Below, piece by piece: positions 45,844 to 56,528 of a DNA stretch of 64,000 nucleotides. Numbering within the stretch: position 1 is the first letter of the stretch; each line of letters starts with the position of its first letter. The translations under genes and the position numbers were made by a program. Source of the DNA: Candidatus Gastranaerophilales bacterium (GTDB lineage: Bacteria > Cyanobacteriota > Vampirovibrionia > Gastranaerophilales > Gastranaerophilaceae); assembly GCA_944324915.1 (NCBI GenBank), contig CALUYD010000004.1, positions 62,001 through 126,000 of the forward strand, written 5' to 3'. The notes beneath the pieces were generated by a model. The model did no database searches and had not been told where the DNA came from. It worked only from the letters and a program-made list of their open reading frames with translations.

Positions 45844-46609
45844 CGTAAGAAACTAAATAATCAGTAATTACGTTAATTAACATAGGCAAAATAACGATTA
45901 AAATAAAAGCACCCATAACCGGTTTAAATAAGAAGCTCAATGAAAAAACGTTAACTTGAGGAGCTGTTTTAGATATGATACCCAAGATAATATCTTGCGC
46001 CATAGTAGCAAGCAAAATAGGCCCTGCTATATGCATACCCATAAATAAAATATTTCCCGTAATTTGACTTAAATAGCTGATATTAACAAAATTTTCAAAA
46101 TGAAAATTCACGCTATACATAGGAAACAATTCAAAACTACGAATTAGCGCATTAAAAAGCCAATAAATACCGCCCGAATATATAAAAATCAGCATAGCTA
46201 AAACAGAGAAAAAATTAGCCATAATACTAACTTGCGATTTTGTACTCGGATCCATAATCATAGCTGATGATAAACCCATTTGGGTATTTATCATATCTCC
46301 ACCTGTTAAAACCGCAGCTAAAACGCAATTTGCAACAAACCCAATCAAAGCACCAAAAATAAAATTTAAAAACATACAAAGATATATAGGACAATCAGGA
46401 CTTGGCGCAGCAGGTTTTATAACGCCAACTAAAATAACTGTTGAAATAATTGCAAAAGACAATCTAACCATAGATGGAATTTCACTCTTTGATAAAACAG
46501 GAGCTAATCTCATCATGCCAACAAGTCTAAGAAATATCATAATACCCGCGCCAAGAGCATTATTTATCTCAGGAAACATATATGCAAATTGTTTTAAGAT
46601 TTCATCCAA
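45830..46609 (-). CDS. fliR: Flagellar export apparatus protein FliR
   Basis: FliR is a core component of the flagellar type III export gate. The 259-residue protein has about eight hydrophobic segments and the family region GGDMINTQMGLSSAMIMDPS near residue 103. I take the TTG at 46609 as the start because AGGGGA precedes it by 7 bases; the next in-frame ATG would remove 10 residues. It follows fliQ by 11 bases. FliR versus SctT cannot be settled by the sequence alone, but the FliO-like gene upstream favours a flagellar system. Confidence 0.85.
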   Translation of the reverse strand: MDEILKQFAYMFPEINNALGAGIMIFLRLVGMMRLAPVLSKSEIPSMVRLSFAIISTVILVGVIKPAAPSPDCPIYLCMFLNFIFGALIGFVANCVLAAVLTGGDMINTQMGLSSAMIMDPSTKSQVSIMANFFSVLAMLIFIYSGGIYWLFNALIRSFELFPMYSVNFHFENFVNISYLSQITGNILFMGMHIAGPILLATMAQDIILGIISKTAPQVNVFSLSFLFKPVMGAFILIVILPMLINVITDYLVSYANIF

Positions 46610-46620
46610 TTAATTATCCC

Positions 46621-47118
46621 CTACCTTGAATTTGATTGAATTTTCACTCTTTCAATAAAATTAGGCTCGATACTTCCTGTTTGTTTTGAATTGATATATA
46701 TTTGACGTTTTGTTGCTTTTTTATCCCATGGAATAGCGCCATTATTGATATATGCTTTATTGAATGAAGAATTTGAGTTAATTTTATCCTGCATCTCAGC
46801 ACTAAAAGGACGAGTATATTTATAATAATTATCAGGTAAAACATAAGTTTCAGACTTAGGCACGATTTGAAATGCCACGTGAGTACCTTCAAAGAAATAA
46901 TTTGTTAAAACTTTTATAAAATAACCGCCTAAAACAACTATTGTTAAAAATACCAAAACAATTTTAGGAGCAGCAGCGATAGTTTGTTCTTGAACTTGCG
47001 TTACCGCTTGCAAAATACCAACCACAAGACCAACTAAAGCAGCCATTAAAACGCAAGGCATGCTAATCATTAGCATAACCATAAAACCTTTTCCCAAATA
47101 TTCTACTAAAACTTCCAT
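46621..47118 (-). CDS. fliQ: FliQ with an unusual C-terminal extension
   Basis: FliQ has two transmembrane helices and is usually near 90 residues. Here the core (KGFMVMLMISMPCVLMAAL and VGILQAVTQVQEQT, residues 10-48, then IVLVFLTIVVLGGYF near 53-67) is followed by about 80 extra polar residues. That makes 165 in all. The extension carries basic and aromatic clusters (NYYKYTRPFSAEMQD near 98) and is not recognised. Start and stop of the neighbours overlap (TAATG), so this is a tight fliP-fliQ-fliR unit. Confidence 0.85.
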   Translation of the reverse strand: MEVLVEYLGKGFMVMLMISMPCVLMAALVGLVVGILQAVTQVQEQTIAAAPKIVLVFLTIVVLGGYFIKVLTNYFFEGTHVAFQIVPKSETYVLPDNYYKYTRPFSAEMQDKINSNSSFNKAYINNGAIPWDKKATKRQIYINSKQTGSIEPNFIERVKIQSNSR

Positions 47119-47759
47119 TAGTTAAAGCTCTCCACAAGTCCTTTTACAATCAAACTCCAACCGTCAACTGCAATAAATATAAGCAATTTAAAGGGTGTCG
47201 ATACAATTTGAGGAGATAACATAAACATCCCCAAAGCAAGCAAAATATTTGCTACAACCAAATCCAGAACAATAAACGGCACATAAATAATAAAACCTAT
47301 TTCAAAAGCTGTTTTTAATTCTGAAATTATATATGCGGGAGCTACTTCCCACAAAGTCAATTCATCAGGAGTATTTGGAGCTTGACGCCTTGTTTTTTCA
47401 ACAAAAAACGCCAAATCCGACTGACGAGTTTGCTTTAGCATATATTCTTTTAAAGGTTTAGAGCTGGCATTTAGCGCCTCAACGACATTTTTATTCTTTT
47501 GATAAGGAACTTGATAAGCCTGATACATATTATCAAACACAGGCGCCATAGTATAAATAGTTAAAATTAAAGATAAACCTATTAAAGTAATTGCAGGAGG
47601 AACAGAGTTTGTACCCATTGCAGTTTTAAGCATTGAAAAAACAACCGTAAACCTTAAAAAAGGAGTCATAGATACAAAAATGAACGGCAAAAGAGAAAAT
47701 GCCGCCATTGTAATCAATAGCTGTATTACAGGATTTATATCTTTCAGTAAATTATCCAT
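47118..47759 (-). CDS. fliP: Flagellar export apparatus protein FliP
   Basis: 213 residues with the FliP/SctR core: FLRFTVVFSMLKTAMGTN near residue 34, PPAITLIGLSLILTIYTMAPVF near 54, SELKTAFEIGFIIYVPFIVLD near 146 and LALGMFMLSPQIVSTPFKLL near 173. FliP forms the pore of the export gate with FliQ and FliR. It lacks an obvious cleavable signal, like SctR. An AGGAG ribosome binding site precedes it. Confidence 0.9.
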   Translation of the reverse strand: MDNLLKDINPVIQLLITMAAFSLLPFIFVSMTPFLRFTVVFSMLKTAMGTNSVPPAITLIGLSLILTIYTMAPVFDNMYQAYQVPYQKNKNVVEALNASSKPLKEYMLKQTRQSDLAFFVEKTRRQAPNTPDELTLWEVAPAYIISELKTAFEIGFIIYVPFIVLDLVVANILLALGMFMLSPQIVSTPFKLLIFIAVDGWSLIVKGLVESFN

Positions 47760-47777
47760 TAAAATTTACTCCTAATT

Positions 47778-48278
47778 TTAATCTTTTAAAAGCCTTTTGA
47801 GCATTTCTTTTTTGCTCATCATAGAATCTGTGATTTTAGGTTTTGTTTCTTCTTTTTCGTATAGCTCTTTGAATTGTCTTTGAAGCTCGTCTAATCTTGC
47901 TTTTTTATTATCATCATAGAGTTTTTGTTCATTTTTTTGTGAAAATGTTTCACCGTAAATTTTATCTACCAAATTTTCATCAACAATATTATTTAAAACA
48001 GGATTTTTTAATGTTTCTTTTTGTGTGTTATCATCTTCTAATTTTGATAAAAATGTTGTATGCTCAAGCCCTGAAGCAATTAAAAACTTTTCATTTTTAA
48101 TTTTTACAACTAAAAGCATTTTTTTATTTCCAATGGGTAAACTGTCTATAACTTTTATATAGCCTTTATTTTCACCTTTTTCGCTCATAAAAGTTTTTTT
48201 ATAAACTATAAAACCTACAAGCAATATTCCAATCATTGCAAGTGTATAAAATATAAAAGCTGTAACATAGGTCATCAT
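47778..48278 (-). CDS. fliO: FliO-like flagellar assembly protein
   Basis: 166 residues: one N-terminal membrane helix (TAFIFYTLAMIGILLVGFIVY, residues 6-26), then a small beta-rich cytosolic domain IDSLPIGNKKMLLVVKIKNE near 43 and FLIASGLEHTTFLSKL near 64, the FliO pattern. A charged helical tail follows. FliO assists FliP assembly in flagella and is not found in most injectisomes. Its position between the SPOA protein and fliP supports the call. Confidence 0.75.
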   Translation of the reverse strand: MMTYVTAFIFYTLAMIGILLVGFIVYKKTFMSEKGENKGYIKVIDSLPIGNKKMLLVVKIKNEKFLIASGLEHTTFLSKLEDDNTQKETLKNPVLNNIVDENLVDKIYGETFSQKNEQKLYDDNKKARLDELQRQFKELYEKEETKPKITDSMMSKKEMLKRLLKD

Positions 48279-48292
48279 AATTTTAAATATCC

Positions 48293-49507
48293 TTATTTTT
48301 CAAAATCAGAGTAGTCAAATTCTTCATCATCCCCAACTTGAACCCTTGGTCTTGGTTGAGGCTTTTCTTGTTGAGGTTGTGGTTTTGGCTGTGCTTGCGC
48401 TTTTGGCTGTGCATGCGCTTGAGGCTTTTGCGCTTGCGGTTTTGCTTGCGCTTGCGGTTTAGGCTCTGCTGCAACTTTATTAGTATTAGTACTTAAAACC
48501 TCATTTAATCTAACTGCATATCTATCATTAATAATTATAAGCTCACCTTTTGCAACTTTTCTATCTTCAACAAAAAGCGAAATTTCATTATCAAAAATCG
48601 AACCTAAATCTATAATTTGACCTTGAGAGATTTGTTTCAGCTCTCCGATTGTCATTTTTACTTTTTCAAATTCGGCATTCAACTCAATTTGAATATCATC
48701 CCAAACGTTTTTTTCCATTTTTACCTCTTCATAAGTTTGATTAAAATCTTCATCATCTTCTTCATTGTTAATATCAACAATCAAAGAAGGATTAATTTTT
48801 ATATTAAATTTCTTTTTAACATCCCCTGAAATAAGCGTCATTTTATCAAGTTCGCTATTATCAAGAACAACAATATCATCTTGCGCAAGATTTTGAAGCT
48901 CATCAAGTGTAATTTTAGTATTTCCTGCACATAATCTTATTGAAGCATTTGATGTTAAAAAATCCTCCTCTTTGAAGTTCTGTTTCTTTTCTAATTTTTC
49001 AAATTTAATTCTATCTTGGGGTATGGATATCATTATTTTTGAAACTACATCATCTTTTTGTGCTACAACAAAAACCATATTAATGTTTTTTTCGCTTTTT
49101 TCGCTTAATTTAGCATCAGAAGGCGAAATTAATACATCTTTTAATCTTTTGTATAAAAATTCGCAAAAACCATTCAAAATATTTATTTCAAGAGGGGTTA
49201 TAGCACTTAATCTAAATACAGAGGAATTTATTCCAAGCGAATTTTTAAGTATATTTTCAATAAATTCTTTACTTAATCTTATTATTACGGGCTTATGGCT
49301 TTCAACTTTGATTTGACTTGAAAAGAAATCAAGATTGGAAATGAGTTTTTCATCTCTAATTTCACGATAGTCATTAACCGCTTGCAGAGTGATTTTAGCG
49401 TCTTGCTCCCAGAATAATTCAAGCGCAGACTTTAATGCTTCACAAAATTGTGAAGTAAAAACATTTAAATTTTTATCATGAAATATATTTTGAATTTTAT
49501 TGTGCAC
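48293..49507 (-). CDS. fliN: FliN/FliY-type flagellar switch protein with two SPOA domains
   Basis: 404 residues from a GTG start. The N-terminal 170 or so residues resemble the FliM/FliY CheC-like region (ITPLEINILNGFCEFLYKRL near 98). The first SPOA-like domain is near 190-245 (KITLDELQNLAQDDIVVLD). A second clear SPOA domain is near 275-340 (VKMTIGELKQISQGQIIDLG). A Pro/Gln/Ala/Lys-rich low-complexity segment follows near 350-390. Two SPOA domains in one chain resemble SctQ/HrcQ as well as FliY. A TTGCCT-18-TATAAT promoter (49572-49543) precedes it. Confidence 0.75.
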   Translation of the reverse strand: MHNKIQNIFHDKNLNVFTSQFCEALKSALELFWEQDAKITLQAVNDYREIRDEKLISNLDFFSSQIKVESHKPVIIRLSKEFIENILKNSLGINSSVFRLSAITPLEINILNGFCEFLYKRLKDVLISPSDAKLSEKSEKNINMVFVVAQKDDVVSKIMISIPQDRIKFEKLEKKQNFKEEDFLTSNASIRLCAGNTKITLDELQNLAQDDIVVLDNSELDKMTLISGDVKKKFNIKINPSLIVDINNEEDDEDFNQTYEEVKMEKNVWDDIQIELNAEFEKVKMTIGELKQISQGQIIDLGSIFDNEISLFVEDRKVAKGELIIINDRYAVRLNEVLSTNTNKVAAEPKPQAQAKPQAQKPQAHAQPKAQAQPKPQPQQEKPQPRPRVQVGDDEEFDYSDFEK

Positions 49508-49542
49508 TTGATATCCGAATTTTGCTATAAAACCCCACGTGT

Positions 49543-49572
49543 ATTATATAATTTTATTTTTTTCCAAGGCAA
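49543..49572 (-). promoter_or_regulatory. Promoter of the fliN-fliR cluster
   Basis: On the minus strand: TTGCCT (49572-49567), 18-base spacer, TATAAT (49548-49543). The leader to the GTG start is about 30 bases. Confidence 0.5.
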
Positions 49573-49626
49573 AAATTTAAAAAATCTTAAACAATAGATT
49601 TTTAATTAAAAAAGGCAATTTTTTTT

Positions 49627-49947
49627 ATGTTTTGGTTTTATTTAGCTATGAATAATTCTCCATTGAATATAAATTCTATTCGACAACCGGCACCAAACGC
49701 TCAGAATACAACAAATAATCAAACTGAGCGCCAATACAATTTGCCTAATGTTGGAGTTGTAAGCCCTCCTGCGATTTCAAGAACACCAATGGCAGACACT
49801 ATGACACTTAAAAAGCAAGAAAATCCCAGAATGGCATACAAATTAACGCCAAAATCCATAAAAGGCTTTAAATTACAAAACATTTTTTCTTTAGCGATAG
49901 CCGCTTGTTCGATAGGAGCTTTATTAAATCTGCTAAAGAAAAAGTAA
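49627..49947 (+). CDS. Small tail-anchored-like protein, unknown
   Basis: 106 residues from the ATG at 49627, or 99 from the ATG at 49648; the start is not certain. The first 70 residues are Asn/Pro/Gln-rich and look disordered, containing LPNVGV. The C-terminal end is a hydrophobic helix followed by lysines (IFSLAIAACSIGALLNLLKKK), like a tail anchor. No family recognised. It converges with the amidase gene. Confidence 0.55.
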   Translation: MFWFYLAMNNSPLNINSIRQPAPNAQNTTNNQTERQYNLPNVGVVSPPAISRTPMADTMTLKKQENPRMAYKLTPKSIKGFKLQNIFSLAIAACSIGALLNLLKKK

Positions 49948-49952
49948 TTTAA

Positions 49953-51122
49953 TTAATTAAAACTTTCTCTTAAATATTCTTCGCAACCCTTAGTTATAGC
50001 TTTTGCTATAATTTTTTGGAATTTTTTATCGGATAATTTTTTAGCTTCATCCTCTTTTATAATATATCCGCATTCAATTAAAACGCTTAATTGGCTTGTT
50101 GGTCTGGTTAGAGCAAATGAAGCATGGTTAATCTTATCATCTCTAAAATTTGTTGCACTTATCAAATTTTCTTGAATTTTTTGAGCTAAAGGTCTTGATT
50201 GCGGATGATAGTAATATGTTCCAACGCCATGTTTTTTATCAATATCGGCTCTATTTGCTAAAGAATTTTGATGAATACTCAATAAAATATCGCTTTGTTT
50301 TTCTTTTGCAAATGAAATTCTATCATTTAGCGAAACTTGTTTATCTTTTTTTCTTGTTAAATATACTTTAGCGCCTCTTTTTTTAAGCTCTTTTTTCAAT
50401 GCTTTTGTAATTTGCAGATTAATTTTCTTTTCTTCTAAACCAAAAGCGCAAGCACCTTTTTCGCAACCGCCATGACCGGCATCAAGTACAACTTTTATAT
50501 TGTTTAAGGGTCTATATTTATTAACACAAGGAGCTTTTTTAACAGATAAAACATAGCCTTCAGGCGATTTTTCAACGTCATAACCAAATAAGGGCTTATC
50601 ATTTAAATATTTTAAATTTAGCTCATTATTTATTTTTTCATCTAAAAGAAATCTGTTAGTTTTGTTTGAAACTTTTGTTTCTATTGGGTCAAATCTGTTA
50701 TCAAAAAGAGTAAAATTGAGATTGTTTCCTTCTTCTTGAACCTTGAAAGCGCTTTGCGATGGTGTTTGGATATATGCGCTAAATTTATTTTTTTCGTTTT
50801 TAAAAGCAATTTTATTTATATTATCAAATCTTTTTTCAGGAATTATTGCTTGAACTTCAACAAATTTCTTGTTAATCCAAGCATAATCATTCTCTTTTAA
50901 TTCAACTCTGAAATAATTTTCATTTTGCTTATCAGCAAATAAAACCGCATTTTTAAACAAATGAGTTAATCTTTGCGCATTTTCATTGTCCTTTTGACGC
51001 AAAGGAGCATTATCGGATAAAACCTCTAAAACTGCATATTTTGCAATTCCAACGTCTTGCAATTCGCTTGCATAAACTCCTTGCGCCAATAACAATAATA
51101 AAAATAAAATCCAATTTTTCAT
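49953..51122 (-). CDS. Secreted N-acetylmuramoyl-L-alanine amidase (Amidase_3)
   Basis: It cleaves the bond between MurNAc and the stem peptide during cell separation. From the ATG at 51122 there are 389 residues: a signal peptide (residues 2-18), an SH3-like domain (about 30-90), a beta-rich middle of AMIN-like character, and the zinc amidase domain from about 205. The zinc ligands are His in VLDAGHGGCEKGA, Glu in GLEEKKINLQ and His in LLSIHQNS. The final Glu is in VLIECGYI. The start is 7 bases after TGATATAAT (51130-51138), so it is probably leaderless. Confidence 0.9.
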   Translation of the reverse strand: MKNWILFLLLLLAQGVYASELQDVGIAKYAVLEVLSDNAPLRQKDNENAQRLTHLFKNAVLFADKQNENYFRVELKENDYAWINKKFVEVQAIIPEKRFDNINKIAFKNEKNKFSAYIQTPSQSAFKVQEEGNNLNFTLFDNRFDPIETKVSNKTNRFLLDEKINNELNLKYLNDKPLFGYDVEKSPEGYVLSVKKAPCVNKYRPLNNIKVVLDAGHGGCEKGACAFGLEEKKINLQITKALKKELKKRGAKVYLTRKKDKQVSLNDRISFAKEKQSDILLSIHQNSLANRADIDKKHGVGTYYYHPQSRPLAQKIQENLISATNFRDDKINHASFALTRPTSQLSVLIECGYIIKEDEAKKLSDKKFQKIIAKAITKGCEEYLRESFN

Positions 51123-51143
51123 AATCAAAATTATATCACAATT

Positions 51144-52010
51144 TTACATCCAATCATTAACTTGGATTTTTTGCCTTGAATTTACGCAAATTGAACATTT
51201 TTCGCAATCCAAGTAATTAATTTTAGAACAATCCCAAATGTTTGAGCCTAATCTTGCTCTATAATCATCACTCAACATAGGACAAGCATAAACGCCATTT
51301 TGAGATACAATTCTTGAATTATAACAGTCTAATTTTTCGATATTAACATCGTCAATCATCTCAATTTGAGCCATTTCATCAGATTTTCTAAAATAAGGAA
51401 TGATTTTTAAATTAATATCATCAAGCGCAAAACCTTTTTTAAAAAAATAGCTTTGAAATTCATCAAAAATTTCTTTTCTATCTCTATTTTTAAAGTTTAC
51501 AACACTAATTATCGGATTAAATTCATATTTTAAAAGACTCATAATAGCAACGAGCGCTTTTCTGAAACTTCCTCTGCCTCTAATTGCGTCATTTTCCAAT
51601 TCATTGGTTGAATCCAAGCTAATTCTATATATTGTTTCAAATTGGCTTTCATCATCAATTTTTCTTAGAAATCTTGCTTTTTTATCATTTATCATAACTC
51701 CGTTTGACATGACGGTGGTATTAGATATTTTTAAACACATTCTTAAAATCTGATTAAAATCAGGGTGCATTAAAGGCTCTCCGCCTGTCAAATAAATAGA
51801 TTTTAGATTTTGTCCTCGAAGTGCAATAAGTGTTTTTTTAATTTTATCTAAATCGATGAAATCTTCTTCATTTTTATATGGATTTCTCTCGATATAGCAA
51901 TGCTTACATCTTAAATTGCAAGTTTTTGTACATAATTGAAAAAATAAATTATCCAAATTTTTTAATTCGACCTTTGGGGGTGTTTTAAAGACTAATCTTT
52001 GATTTTCCAT
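51144..52010 (-). CDS. Radical SAM protein with auxiliary cysteine cluster
   Basis: 288 residues. The SAM-binding [4Fe-4S] motif CNLRCKHCY is near residue 32. The SAM-contacting GGEP segment is IYLTGGEPLMHPD near 74. A second cysteine group at the C-terminal end (CSKINYLDCEKCSIC near 259-273) resembles an auxiliary cluster of the SPASM/Twitch type. Such enzymes often modify peptides or cofactors. No substrate peptide gene is evident, though two small proteins follow on the other strand. AAGGAGA precedes the ATG. Confidence 0.8.
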   Translation of the reverse strand: MENQRLVFKTPPKVELKNLDNLFFQLCTKTCNLRCKHCYIERNPYKNEEDFIDLDKIKKTLIALRGQNLKSIYLTGGEPLMHPDFNQILRMCLKISNTTVMSNGVMINDKKARFLRKIDDESQFETIYRISLDSTNELENDAIRGRGSFRKALVAIMSLLKYEFNPIISVVNFKNRDRKEIFDEFQSYFFKKGFALDDINLKIIPYFRKSDEMAQIEMIDDVNIEKLDCYNSRIVSQNGVYACPMLSDDYRARLGSNIWDCSKINYLDCEKCSICVNSRQKIQVNDWM

Positions 52011-52174
52011 TCTTTTCTCCTTGATTGCTTGCTCTATTTTATTTTAATTTTATTAATGTAGAAATTAGCTGATTGGGTATATTTATTTTTTTTGTGGAAT
52101 TATAAGCATGTTTATTTTTTCTTTAAAATTTTAATAAAATTTGTTATACTGATGTCGAGAGAAAGGCGGAGTTA

Positions 52175-52504
52175 ATGAGCGAACAAAAAAACTATTCTAA
52201 ACGTTGGTACGATAGAGATCCGATTTTAAAAGAAGCGCTTGATTTATTAAGATTATCAACCGATGAGCAAAAAGAACAAGCAAAAGACTTTATGCTTAAA
52301 TTGCAAGAAGATGTTGCTCAAGATGTTATAGAAAGAATTTATGAAATAATTACTCAATACCAAGGCAAAGGTAATCGTTGGTATGATAACGACCCTGTAA
52401 TGATTAAAGCAGTTGAAATGCTAAGACAGGCTGACCCTAAAACACAAAGAATTGCAGCTCTTAAATTATTATTAGCTCTTGAAAAAGGCTCTGCAATAGA
52501 ATAA
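52175..52504 (+). CDS. Small protein with duplicated RWYDxDP unit, unknown
   Basis: 109 residues, soluble and helical. Two similar units occur: RWYDRDPILKEALDLLR (residues 10-26) and RWYDNDPVMIKAVEMLR (68-84), each followed by a helix ending in hydrophobic residues. This suggests an internal duplication. I recall similar WYDxDP small proteins in other bacteria without a known role. A strong AAGGCGGAG ribosome binding site follows a TATACT -10 box (52146-52151). Confidence 0.65.
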   Translation: MSEQKNYSKRWYDRDPILKEALDLLRLSTDEQKEQAKDFMLKLQEDVAQDVIERIYEIITQYQGKGNRWYDNDPVMIKAVEMLRQADPKTQRIAALKLLLALEKGSAIE

Positions 52505-52528
52505 TTAATATTTCATAGAAAGATTTAA

Positions 52529-52852
52529 ATGAAGAAAATAATATACATTTTATTTTCAATTCTTCTTGTTTCTAATATTGCACTATCAAATGAAGTTCAA
52601 ACGAATATGCCAAGCGATGAAGAAATAATGCAAGCAATTGAAAAATTTAATTTCCCGCAAGAAGAAAAACAGAAAATTTTTGAACAAACAAAAAACACAT
52701 TGGAAGAATTATACGACCCAAACAACGCTAATCCAAACGTTCTGCCTGATATACAAAAAACAGACAGAAATCTTGAAATAGAAAAACCAAAATTAAAAGA
52801 TAACCCTAAAAAATACACAAATCATCCCCCTCTTACAAGAAGAAGTAAATAG
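52529..52852 (+). CDS. Small secreted protein, unknown
   Basis: 107 residues. A signal peptide (KKIIYILFSILLVSNIALS, residues 2-20) is followed by a polar, Pro/Asn-rich, probably disordered chain. It is 24 bases downstream of the preceding gene and may share its transcript. gyrB, with its own promoter, follows. Not recognised. Confidence 0.6.
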   Translation: MKKIIYILFSILLVSNIALSNEVQTNMPSDEEIMQAIEKFNFPQEEKQKIFEQTKNTLEELYDPNNANPNVLPDIQKTDRNLEIEKPKLKDNPKKYTNHPPLTRRSK

Positions 52853-52872
52853 ATTTAGAAAAATTAACCGCT

Positions 52873-55382
<2,510 letters not shown>

Positions 55383-55394
55383 TTCAAAAACATC

Positions 55395-55422
55395 TTGAAA
55401 AAAAATAAAAATAGTATATAAT
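55395..55422 (+). promoter_or_regulatory. Promoter upstream of the island's first gene
   Basis: TTGAAA (55395-55400), 16-base spacer, TATAAT (55417-55422), just after the gyrB stop. Transcription from about 55429 would pass through the hairpin at 55462-55501 before reaching the gene. Confidence 0.5.
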
Positions 55423-55461
55423 GAATTTATAAGTTTAATATAAATTAATTATAGATATAAT

Positions 55462-55513
55462 AGAGAGTCAATAAAATCAAAATAGGTTTTAATGGCTCTC
55501 TTTTAATTTTATT
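55462..55513 (+). terminator. Hairpin terminator or attenuator before the HPRDEDGKFT-motif gene
   Basis: AGAGAGTCA (55462-55470) pairs with TGGCTCTCT (55493-55501) over 9 bp with one G-T pair. An inner stem AAAATC/GGTTTT strengthens it. TTTTAATTTTATT follows. Depending on which promoter is used, it ends gyrB mRNA or attenuates the island transcript. Confidence 0.7.
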
Positions 55514-55547
55514 GGACTTTGAGGATTATATTAAAAAGGAGGAAAAA

Positions 55548-56528
55548 ATGACTTGGAATGAACAAGACCATCCTAGAGATGAAGACGGTAAATTTACCTT
55601 TAAAAATGGCGGAATGATGAAAGAAAGAAACCAAAATCCCGCTGAAATTTTGTATGGTAAAAAAACAAAAGAAGAAAAATTAAAAACAGAAAAAAGAAAT
55701 GAATTATTGCACACTTTAGGCAATAATTTATCACCTGCACAAGTTCTTTATTCCTCAAACGAAGATTTAGAAAAAATATTAAATAAAAATCTTCAAACGC
55801 CCTTAAAGGCAGGATTAAGTGATACTAAAATAGACAATTTGAAAACAAAAAACGAAGAATTTGAAAAAAATGTAAAAAATATGCAGAATAAAATCAAATT
55901 AACAAAAATCCCAATAGTTGGAAAAATCGCCACGAGTTATTTGGGTGGTCCAGATGCCGCTGGAATGCTTAATCTGGCAGAAAACAAAAAACTTCCAATT
56001 TACACAAAAGACAGCACAAAACTTTTAAATGTTAATGATAGAAAATTAAACGAATATGATAATGGCAGACTTTCAAAGTTCAAATCTTATATTCAAGATA
56101 AAGTACTAAATCAATTCAAAGATTTTGGATACAATTTAAATAGTATTGAAGGAAGAATATTTCACAATAACTCAGCCCCAGCAAAAAGAATAAAAGAAAG
56201 CAGTGATTTCAAAGAAGCATTAATCAAAAACAAAGAAAACATATTAAATGGTAAGGATTTTACTCAAAGATTTACTAACTATGGAAACAATAAAAAGTCG
56301 AATTTATACAATGCATTTGGAAGTGTTGATTTTCTAAATTCCGGTATTGATAAAAATGGCAACTTGCATTTATTCATGTTTGACACATACGATTTTAACA
56401 AAGGAGAAAATGCAAAAGTTGAAGCCGGAAGAAGACAAATGCTTGAAGGTAAATTAAAAGGACATTTTACTATTCATGATATAATAGTTACAAAAGATGA
56501 GCTTGATACAATATGGAACAAAAATTAA
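55548..56528 (+). CDS. Phage-like/polymorphic-toxin-like protein with N-terminal HPRDEDGKFT motif
   Basis: 326 residues from the ATG at 55548, which follows AAGGAGG. The motif at residues 8-17 (HPRDEDGKFT) resembles the xPRDxxGKFT motif found in phage head/portal-associated proteins and MuF-type toxins. Two similar short motifs, NPAEILYG (30-37) and SPAQVLYS (62-69), follow. Then comes a helical middle and a C-terminal domain from about residue 240 with FDTYDFN (278-284) and FTIHDIIVTKDELDTIW. No catalytic family recognised. Its last 16 bases overlap the next gene, a small membrane protein, as in toxin-immunity pairs. No secretion signal. Confidence 0.5.
   Translation: MTWNEQDHPRDEDGKFTFKNGGMMKERNQNPAEILYGKKTKEEKLKTEKRNELLHTLGNNLSPAQVLYSSNEDLEKILNKNLQTPLKAGLSDTKIDNLKTKNEEFEKNVKNMQNKIKLTKIPIVGKIATSYLGGPDAAGMLNLAENKKLPIYTKDSTKLLNVNDRKLNEYDNGRLSKFKSYIQDKVLNQFKDFGYNLNSIEGRIFHNNSAPAKRIKESSDFKEALIKNKENILNGKDFTQRFTNYGNNKKSNLYNAFGSVDFLNSGIDKNGNLHLFMFDTYDFNKGENAKVEAGRRQMLEGKLKGHFTIHDIIVTKDELDTIWNKN

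Noticed and set aside
48340-48470. Short repeats that could suggest a CRISPR array
   Set aside because: They encode a Gln/Ala/Lys/Pro tail in frame with fliN; unit lengths are irregular and there are no unique spacers.
48283-48474. Lys/Gln/Arg-rich open frame on the minus strand
   Set aside because: It is an alternate frame of the low-complexity Pro/Gln/Ala tail of the fliN-like gene; biased composition keeps the frame open.
45830-49507. Non-flagellar type III secretion (injectisome) cluster
   Set aside because: The FliO-like gene and gene order fit a flagellar export set better; no secretin, needle or ATPase gene is present.
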